Assembly (NCBI GenBank): GCA_937952285.1
Contig: CALFZE010000058.1
Span: 1 to 20,486 of the forward strand
DNA length: 20,486 bases
From: UBA2428 sp002343545
GTDB taxonomy: Bacteria; Bdellovibrionota; UBA2428
Direction of reading: 5' to 3'
The position numbers and the translations under genes are program-made. This document shows, piece by piece, positions 15,586 to 20,486 of the stretch (position 1 is its first letter; each line of letters opens with the position of its first letter). The notes under the pieces were generated by a model, which saw only the letters and a list, made by a program, of their open reading frames with translations, had not been told where the DNA came from and did no database searches.

Positions 15586-16711
15586 CCTTTAGAAAGGCTT
15601 CACGAAGGGCTCGCGCAAGTCGCAGTAGGGTGCCGTGGGGAGCGGCGTAGCAGACGCGGAAGGCCTGGGGCGCCCCGAAGGCCGTGCCGGGCTCGACGAC
15701 GACTCCGTGCTCTTCGAAGAGACGAAGGCAAAGGGTCTCGATGTCGATGGCCCGTTCCCTCAGAATGAGCGACGCGTCAAAAAGCATGAAGAAGCCCGTC
15801 TCCGGCCACGAAAGGGGCGGGAGACGACGGGACGTGAGCAGCGGCTTCAGGTCATCGCCGAAAAGACGGAGCCCTTGTTCGACGGCCAGGAGCCGTCGCG
15901 CGACTTCTTGGTAAGCGGCGCCTTGCCGCGCCTGCAGGGCGCGAATCACGGGGAGGTTCGCGAGCAGGGCGCCTTGGAGTTCGGCGCTCGCGGGGGCGGC
16001 GTCGGCACCGCGCTCGTCTTCGTGCGTGGTGATCGTCCAGGCGAGCTGCGGACCGAGCGGTTGGTAGCAGGGCCATGCCGAAGACAGCAGCGTCACGCGC
16101 GGGTCCAGCAGGAGTTCGCGAAAGGAGCCCGGGGCGACTTCGTTGAACGAGAAGACGCCCGTGCCTTCTTCCGACAGGACGTGGGTCGTCTTGTGCGGGG
16201 CGAGGTGCTGCGCGAGGCGAAGGTAGAAAGTCTCCGGGTAGAAGAAGCCGTCCGTCGCGCTCGGGTTCGAAAGCCAGCACTCGTCGAAGTTCGCGAAGTC
16301 GAAAGCATCCCATTCTTCCGGGTCGCGCGGGAGCAGGACGACGCGGGCGTTCAGACGGCGGGCCGCCTCAAAAAACGCGGTGGGCGCGAGGGGTTGCATG
16401 AGGAGACGAAAGCCGGGCGCGAGGCCGCGTCGCTTGGTGTAGTGCAGGAGCGCGCGCAGGGGGTCGGCGTGAAAGCGAAGGTGCGTGCCCGGCACGTGGC
16501 GGGGGCTCAGCACGTCGCGGAGCTTTTCGGCCGTGCGCTCGGCGTCGCCCGCGAGCACGGGGCTCGTGGGGTAGCGGAAGTTAGGGTGCGGCACGCTCGC
16601 GTCCAGGCTCGGCTCGACGTTCGGGTAAAGCTCCCGGAGGCGTTGGCGCCAAGCGGAACTGATGAGCGGGGGGAAGAGCGGCGTCGGGGCCGTCGTGACA
16701 TCGGCCGACAT
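15581..16711 (-). CDS. aminotransferase-fold (PLP type I) protein lacking the catalytic lysine
   Basis: This 376-residue protein has the size and motif order of class I/II aminotransferases. Residues 148-155 (SNPSATDG) stand where the NPxNPTG segment lies. VLSEEGTGVFSF (178-189) is in the place of the D-E-x-Y segment. GVVVEPGTAFGAPQAFRVCYA (336-356) matches the C-terminal strand with the substrate-carboxylate Arg (R352). The segment that should carry the Schiff-base lysine reads LLSSAWPCYQPLG (208-220), and no Lys occurs anywhere from 175 to 288. The enzyme therefore cannot form the usual internal aldimine and is probably not a transaminase. It may be a binding or regulatory derivative. It is divergent from the secreted protein gene at 16775 and upstream of the ferredoxin. 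Confidence 0.7.
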   Translation of the reverse strand: MSADVTTAPTPLFPPLISSAWRQRLRELYPNVEPSLDASVPHPNFRYPTSPVLAGDAERTAEKLRDVLSPRHVPGTHLRFHADPLRALLHYTKRRGLAPGFRLLMQPLAPTAFFEAARRLNARVVLLPRDPEEWDAFDFANFDECWLSNPSATDGFFYPETFYLRLAQHLAPHKTTHVLSEEGTGVFSFNEVAPGSFRELLLDPRVTLLSSAWPCYQPLGPQLAWTITTHEDERGADAAPASAELQGALLANLPVIRALQARQGAAYQEVARRLLAVEQGLRLFGDDLKPLLTSRRLPPLSWPETGFFMLFDASLILRERAIDIETLCLRLFEEHGVVVEPGTAFGAPQAFRVCYAAPHGTLLRLARALREAFLKA

Positions 16712-16774
16712 GCCTTCAGTCTACACGAGATCTTCATTCAAGCTCGGGGGGCAAAAGCGTCGAAAAGATGACGG

Positions 16775-17242
16775 ATGCGAAGACCCACGAAGCCCTCCCT
16801 CCTTCTTTTTCTCTGGCTCGCGGCGGCGCCGGGGGCCTTGGCCTCGGAGCCCGTGCTTCCCTGCGGGGGCGAGGCTTCGGAGCGGCTCGTCGGGAGCTTT
16901 CTCTTCCGTAACTTCGGCGAAGCCCGTCAGTCGGCGCTGCTCTCGGTCGAGGACAATATCGCCGGATTTATCGAGGCTTACGTCGAAGGACGCAAGCTCG
17001 GGCTGAAGCACACTTTCCCCGGCGTCGGGCTGCCCTTCGATTTGCTGCACGTGCGGCTGCAGGTGCTCGACTCGGAAGGTCGCGAAGTCCCGGGGCGGGG
17101 CGAAGCGTGGCCGGGCGCTGGCCTTTGCGAGCCGCGGCCGGTCTACCCCGGCCAGGACATCGCGATCGGCGACTTGCCCCGCGCGGAACGCGCCGAGCGG
17201 GTCCGCGTGGAAATCTGGGGCCGCTTCTTCTCCACTCGGTAG
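16775..17242 (+). CDS. small exported protein, unknown function
   Basis: This 155-residue protein has a clear Sec signal peptide: basic MRRPTKP, a hydrophobic Leu-rich core, and likely cleavage after ALA at 23. The mature protein has two cysteines (C30 and C118) that could form a disulfide, a central amphipathic region and a beta-rich C-terminal half (LLHVRLQVLDSEGREV, then VRVEIWGRFF), suggesting a small beta-sandwich. No family is recognised. There is no strong ribosome-binding site before the ATG. It is divergent from the aminotransferase-like gene (63 bases apart) and converges on the TonB-like gene across a long palindrome. Its own TAG stop can pair with the palindrome's outer edge (TAGCG-ACACC-CGCTA, 17240-17254). 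Confidence 0.75.
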   Translation: MRRPTKPSLLLFLWLAAAPGALASEPVLPCGGEASERLVGSFLFRNFGEARQSALLSVEDNIAGFIEAYVEGRKLGLKHTFPGVGLPFDLLHVRLQVLDSEGREVPGRGEAWPGAGLCEPRPVYPGQDIAIGDLPRAERAERVRVEIWGRFFSTR

Positions 17243-17248
17243 CGACAC

Positions 17249-17339
17249 CCGCTAGAAGGCGTCAGGCTCTTTTTGGTTCAGCGCGCGCGTCAAAATGACG
17301 CAGCTGCTGAACCAAAAAGAGCCTGACGCCTTCTAGCGG
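17249..17339. repeat. perfect 34-bp inverted repeat with nested hairpin at a convergent junction
   Basis: Bases 17249-17282 are the exact reverse complement of 17306-17339. The 23-base interior contains a further perfect stem, GCGTCA-AAA-TGACGC (17287-17301). The right arm includes the TAG stop (17333-17335) and final bases of the minus-strand TonB-like gene, and the left arm lies just after the plus-strand gene. Each arm has a run of five T/A in its middle, but no T-run follows the hairpin in either direction, so it is not a canonical intrinsic terminator. Confidence 0.97.
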
Positions 17340-18268
17340 CGGCGGACACGGATCTCGAGGCCGCCGCTTTCCTGCGCGACCACGACGAAGTCCCAGCGGA
17401 TCGACAGCGATCCGTTGGCCTCGAGCATTTCTTTGGGAGGATTGGGGAAGGGCGCCGCGGCTTCGAAGGCTTCGCGCGCGGCCCGGTCGAAACCCTCGAC
17501 GCCGCTCGAGGCGAGGAGCTGCACGCCCTTGAGCGCGCCGGACTTGTCGAGCGTCACCTGGACCTTCGTCACGTGCTCGGCGGCCTGGATGGGGGCGCTC
17601 TTGCGATCGAGCGAAGCCGAGGCGGCTTGCACGCGGTTCTGCCAGCGGTGGGCGAGCTTCTCGCGGATACGTTCGAAGAATCCGTAGTACTTGAACTCGC
17701 GCGTGTTGAGCATCGTCTTGGCGCCCACGGCCACGTGGGGGAGGTAGTCGTCCGTCGCCGACTCGCCGTCGCCGCCGAGTCGGCTCGGGGGCAGCGCGGC
17801 CGGTTGCCGGGGTAGCGTCTTCACGACGCCCGTCTTGGAGTCGAGCGCGCGATCTTGCTCGAGGTCGAGATCGTGGCGCGGCAACTCGAAGAGCTTGGCC
17901 ACGCGGGCGGCCGCATCGCCCCCTTCGTTCTCGACGTTACGGAACTTGCCGATCTTCGCGGCCCGCGTCTCGCGGTCGACGCTCTGGTTGACTTTGGAAA
18001 GCGCGGCCTTCTCGTCGCGGGGCGGCGCGGGCGAGCGCAGGCGCTCGTCCGTCTGCACGATGCGCTTGGCGGACTCCCCGTCCTCCAGGGCTTCGCGCAG
18101 CTCGCGGTCGAGATCGCGGGGAGCGACGGCGCGAACTTCGAGGGAGCGATCGCCGGGCCGGGCGACGAAGCCTTCGGGCGTCGTCAACGGGACGCGGGCG
18201 GCGCGCACGAGCACGAGGGCCCCGACCCCGTGCAGAAAGAGGGAAATGCCCAAGCTCCAACGCCGCAT
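17333..18268 (-). CDS. TonB-family energy-transducer-like protein
   Basis: A 311-residue protein is read from ATG 18268; a TTG six codons upstream is an alternative. One N-terminal membrane anchor (about residues 5-22, SLGISLFLHGVGALVL) is followed by a long charged periplasmic linker. The C-terminal TonB-like domain (about 230-300) has the family hallmarks: VQVTLDKSGALKGVQLLASSG, then FDRAAREAFEAAAPFPNPP and a final hydrophobic strand. TonB proteins transmit proton-motive force from ExbB/ExbD to outer-membrane receptors; related TonB-C proteins serve other envelope tasks. No exbB/exbD or receptor gene is in the window. It ends inside a 34-bp palindrome and lies downstream of the barrel-like and oxygenase genes on the same strand. 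Confidence 0.82.
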   Translation of the reverse strand: MRRWSLGISLFLHGVGALVLVRAARVPLTTPEGFVARPGDRSLEVRAVAPRDLDRELREALEDGESAKRIVQTDERLRSPAPPRDEKAALSKVNQSVDRETRAAKIGKFRNVENEGGDAAARVAKLFELPRHDLDLEQDRALDSKTGVVKTLPRQPAALPPSRLGGDGESATDDYLPHVAVGAKTMLNTREFKYYGFFERIREKLAHRWQNRVQAASASLDRKSAPIQAAEHVTKVQVTLDKSGALKGVQLLASSGVEGFDRAAREAFEAAAPFPNPPKEMLEANGSLSIRWDFVVVAQESGGLEIRVRRR

Positions 18269-18317
18269 CTTGTCCGGTATCGGCAAGAACGGACGCGGAC
18301 TTCAGGCGAAAACTTTG

Positions 18318-18336
18318 ACGGCTCAGCGAAGGCCGT
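18318..18336. other. short hairpin spanning the barrel-gene stop codon
   Basis: ACGGC (18318-18322) and GCCGT (18332-18336) form a perfect 5 bp inverted repeat with the minus-strand TGA stop (18323-18325) in the loop. A GTTTTC stretch follows on the minus strand a few bases later. It may be a weak attenuator between the barrel and TonB-like genes, or chance. Confidence 0.3.
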
Positions 18337-19105
18337 AAGAACGACGCGGCGTCCAACTGACCCCGGCGCCGACCGTGAAGCCGGGGCGCGCCGTCGAGCT
18401 TCGGTAAGTTCCCGCGAGGACGCCGAAGCTCCAGGGAGCCGGCGCGTAGTTCACGAAAACTCCGGCCTCCGCGTTATCGGATTTCTGTTTTTGCATCGCC
18501 GAAGCCACGAGCGAAAGCCCGGCCGACCAGCGATCGCCGAAACGTTGGCCGATCTTGATCTCGCCGCGCACGAGCGTATCCCCGCCCATCTGCCCCGCGA
18601 GCGCGGAGGCCTCGTCGCCAAAGTCGCGGTCCTTCACGGAGGGCCGCAGCCACTCGACGGAAACGTCCGAAAGCACGAAGGCCGCGCCGTATCCGCCCGT
18701 GCCGTGCGCCGACAGCCGCGTGCGCGAGAGCCAGCCGTCGCAAGCGAGCGCGCCGCAGTCCAGCGTCGCGAGCGTCGTGTTGCGGTGGGTGCTCGAGTGT
18801 CCGATCGAAAAGCCGAGGATGGCGACGGGGAAAACCTCGCCGGCGGCTTCCGCCGCCGTCACGACCCCCGACGTTTGCAGACGCAAAGTCGGGCGGAGGT
18901 AACCGTACCACGGCGAGGGCAGCGCGGCGTTCGGGTCCATCGCCGGCGGGACTCCCCACAGCGCCTCGTTCCAGCCGATCTTGCCCGCGATGGCGGCGCC
19001 CCACGGGAAGGAGCGGAGCCCGCCGCCCACGTTGTAATCGAGCTCGCCCGCGCGCGCGGACGCGGCCAGCAAAGACGCCGCGACGACGAAAGCCCGCGCG
19101 CTCAC
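18323..19105 (-). CDS. exported beta-barrel-like protein
   Basis: This 260-residue protein starts at GTG 19105, overlapping the oxygenase stop as GTGA. The long in-frame extension upstream is only a shadow of the oxygenase gene. The GTG start gives a proper signal peptide (SARAFVVAASLLAASARA, cleavage near 19). The mature protein is rich in Gly, Ser and aromatics with alternating hydrophobicity (GYLRPTLRLQTSG, SWQ-type strands, WSFGVLAGTYRSS), typical of a small outer-membrane barrel. Two cysteines close together (LDCGALACDG) may form a disulfide loop. The start is well supported by the signal peptide and the overlap. Function is unknown; position between an oxygenase and a TonB-family gene suggests an envelope task linked to both. 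Confidence 0.75.
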   Translation of the reverse strand: MSARAFVVAASLLAASARAGELDYNVGGGLRSFPWGAAIAGKIGWNEALWGVPPAMDPNAALPSPWYGYLRPTLRLQTSGVVTAAEAAGEVFPVAILGFSIGHSSTHRNTTLATLDCGALACDGWLSRTRLSAHGTGGYGAAFVLSDVSVEWLRPSVKDRDFGDEASALAGQMGGDTLVRGEIKIGQRFGDRWSAGLSLVASAMQKQKSDNAEAGVFVNYAPAPWSFGVLAGTYRSSTARPGFTVGAGVSWTPRRSYGLR

Positions 19106-20055
19106 AGCAAACCGATCTCGCGGAGACGTTGCTCGAGGTAGTCGCCCGCCAAGATGGGGGGCTCGCGCGGGGTCTCGCCCGCCTTCATGCAGCTCGGCAA
19201 GGCCGCGAGCGACATGTCCGAGACGGGATGCAAGAAGAAGGGAATCGAGTAGCGCGTCGGGTTCTTTGCGGCGGGCGGGGGGTTGACCACCCGGTGCGTC
19301 GTGCTCTTGAGGCGGTGATTCGTGAGGCGTTGGGGCATATCGCCCACGTTCACGACGATCTCGTGCGGCTCGGTCACGATCGAAACCCAATCCCCGCGCT
19401 TGTTCTTCACTTCGAGGCCGGGGCTCGAGGCGCCGATGAGGAGCGTGATGAGGTTGATGTCTTCGTGCGCGCCGGAGCGAACGGCGCCGGGCTCTTCCTT
19501 GCCCGTCATCGCCGGGTAGTGGATGGGGCGAAGGATCGAGTTCCCGTGGCGGACCTTCTCGTCGAAGTAATTTTCGGGCAGCTCGAGCCCGAGCGCGATC
19601 GCGCGCAGCATCTCGATGCCGAGGTCGAGCAGGCCCGAGTAAAGCAGGCGAAGGGTCGTATCGAAGTGGGGGACGTCGGGGACGAGCACGTTGGGCGGGT
19701 ATTGGCCGGCGAGCGCGTGGTCCTTGGGGACTTCCATGCCGACGTGGAAGAATTCCTTGAGGTCGCCGTGCTTGGAGTCTTTCGCGTGCTCCTTGCCGAA
19801 GGAGGTGTAGCCGCGCGCGCCGCCCGTGCCGTGAACTTCGTAGGTTCGCTTACGTTCAGTCGGCAGGTGGAAGAAGTCGCCGATGACGGAGTACGCGCGC
19901 TTTTGCAGGTCTTCCGAAACGGCGTGACCGCGAACGACGACGAAGCCGATGTCCGTGTAGGCACGAAGCAGGTCGGCGACGAAGCGCGCTTTGCGACTCG
20001 CGTCGCCGGACAGGAAATCGCGGGCGTCCAGGGTCGGGACTTGGGTTTCGGCCAT
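19102..20055 (-). CDS. 2-oxoglutarate/Fe(II)-dependent oxygenase (isopenicillin N synthase-like)
   Basis: This 317-residue cytoplasmic enzyme has the N-terminal DIOX_N region (VPTLDARDFLSG, then AYTDIGFVVVRGHAV) and the C-terminal double-stranded beta-helix. The iron triad is H197 and D199 (GAHEDINLITLL) plus H254 (STTHRVVNP). The co-substrate carboxylate Arg is R268 in R-Y-S. This family uses Fe(II), O2 and usually 2-oxoglutarate to hydroxylate, desaturate or cyclise small molecules; the actual substrate is unknown. The ATG is preceded by GGAGGA with eight bases of spacing. Its stop overlaps the barrel gene start, so the two are co-translated. It is divergent from the lipoprotein at 20166. 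Confidence 0.92.
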   Translation of the reverse strand: MAETQVPTLDARDFLSGDASRKARFVADLLRAYTDIGFVVVRGHAVSEDLQKRAYSVIGDFFHLPTERKRTYEVHGTGGARGYTSFGKEHAKDSKHGDLKEFFHVGMEVPKDHALAGQYPPNVLVPDVPHFDTTLRLLYSGLLDLGIEMLRAIALGLELPENYFDEKVRHGNSILRPIHYPAMTGKEEPGAVRSGAHEDINLITLLIGASSPGLEVKNKRGDWVSIVTEPHEIVVNVGDMPQRLTNHRLKSTTHRVVNPPPAAKNPTRYSIPFFLHPVSDMSLAALPSCMKAGETPREPPILAGDYLEQRLREIGLL

Positions 20056-20131
20056 AGGGGTTCCTCCGGGACTTGGTTTTAGCGGCTCTTTGGCCGTTGC
20101 GAAAGCCCCGTCTCGGGATCCGCGGGGGGAC

Positions 20132-20159
20132 TTGCAAGCCCGGCCGGGACCCCTACAAT
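20132..20159 (+). promoter_or_regulatory. possible promoter giving a leaderless or near-leaderless transcript
   Basis: TTGCAA (20132-20137) and TACAAT (20154-20159) are separated by 16 bases, a good sigma70-type match. Transcription would start about at the GTG codon at 20166. The inverted pair ACCCCT (20149-20154) and AGGGGT (20162-20167) brackets the -10 box and could be an operator. A 10 bp palindrome, CCCGGCCGGG, lies between the two boxes at 20139-20148. Confidence 0.45.
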
Positions 20160-20165
20160 GAAGGG

Positions 20166-20486
20166 GTGGAAGTTTCGCTCGACGCCTTCGCCCTCCGTGC
20201 GGTTTCGCTGCTCGTGATCGTGACCCTCGCGGGTTGCCGCGGGAACGCGAATCTCGAACCGCGCGACTGGGACGAGCTCGTGCCGACGAGCGTCGCGGGG
20301 CATTCCGAAGAAGACCATTCGGGCTTCGAGCCGCGCACGCAAGACGGCGGCGTCGACCAGCAGATCGGTGCGCAACGCAGCGCGGCAGACAACCAGGCCG
20401 CGAGCAAGGGTGGGCGCGACAGCAGCGCGGCCGGCGCGACTCCGCAGGCCAAGACGGCGGACAAGGATGGCGGCTCCAGCGGCTCC
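20166..20486 (+). CDS. predicted lipoprotein, 3' end outside window
   Basis: The reading frame from GTG 20166 is open to the window edge (107 codons). The N-terminus is a lipoprotein signal with hydrophobic core AVSLLVIVTLAGC and lipidated Cys at residue 24. The visible mature part is hydrophilic and low-complexity (Asp, Gly, Gln, Ser, Ala, Lys), probably a disordered linker ahead of a domain beyond the edge. No other ATG, GTG or TTG in frame is compatible with a full signal. AAGGGG sits immediately against the GTG, too close for normal ribosome binding, so a leaderless start is possible. It is divergent from the oxygenase (110 bases between starts). Confidence 0.8.
   Translation, partial: MEVSLDAFALRAVSLLVIVTLAGCRGNANLEPRDWDELVPTSVAGHSEEDHSGFEPRTQDGGVDQQIGAQRSAADNQAASKGGRDSSAAGATPQAKTADKDGGSSGS

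Noticed and set aside
17249..17339. Palindrome as a MITE or insertion-sequence remnant
   Set aside because: There is no adjacent target-site duplication (only a loose GACAC on both sides, offset by five bases on the right), no transposase remnant, and one arm is part of an intact gene end. Not excluded, but not supported.
20158..20217. ATG at 20158 as the start of the last plus-strand gene
   Set aside because: That frame stops after 19 codons, whereas the GTG at 20166 gives a lipoprotein signal and stays open to the window end.

Overview
The window is GC-rich, densely packed Gram-negative DNA. It encodes lipoproteins with clear lipoboxes, two outer-membrane beta-barrel-like proteins, a TonB-type protein and a secretin. 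The mix of a Tad-like secretin/ATPase/membrane-platform cassette, a proline-threonine-linked lysozyme-like exoprotein and an AddAB-type nuclease would fit a free-living delta-proteobacterial or Bdellovibrionota-like lineage. That placement is an inference; no rRNA or other phylogenetic marker is present. No tRNA, rRNA, CRISPR array, transposase or phage gene was seen, and no stretch over 300 bases lacks a gene.

Layout. (1) 2-1610, plus strand: the 3' part of an SH3/beta-barrel protein and a lipoprotein. (2) 7259 down to 1657, minus strand: a likely co-directional series of NUDIX hydrolase, receiver/kinase-like regulator, CpaC-like secretin (broken by one apparent frameshift), CpaF/TadA-like ATPase, TadB-like membrane protein and, after a 161-base gap, a secreted lysozyme-like enzyme. 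Overlapping stop/start codons tie NUDIX to the regulator and the secretin to the ATPase and the membrane protein. (3) 7287-9521, plus strand: alanine dehydrogenase, a polyprenol-phosphate mannosyltransferase and a small lipoprotein closed by a textbook terminator. (4) 16711 down to 9647, minus strand: a PLP-aminotransferase-fold protein lacking the catalytic lysine, a 2[4Fe-4S] ferredoxin, and AddB-like and AddA-like nuclease/helicase subunits overlapping by ATGA. (5) 16775-17242, plus strand: a small secreted protein. (6) 20055 down to 17333, minus strand: a 2-oxoglutarate/Fe(II) oxygenase, a barrel-like exported protein and a TonB-family protein. (7) From 20166, plus strand: the start of a lipoprotein cut by the window edge.

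The most unusual signals are non-coding. Two of the three convergent gene junctions carry long inverted repeats: 34 bp perfect at 17249-17339, and 25 bp with one mismatch at 9541-9652. In both, one arm begins at the last bases of the minus-strand gene and contains its TAG stop codon. Shorter hairpins spanning stop codons occur at several other gene ends. Neither long repeat looks like a canonical intrinsic terminator. Also notable are the secretin frameshift, the degenerate kinase domain on the receiver protein, and the lysine-less aminotransferase.
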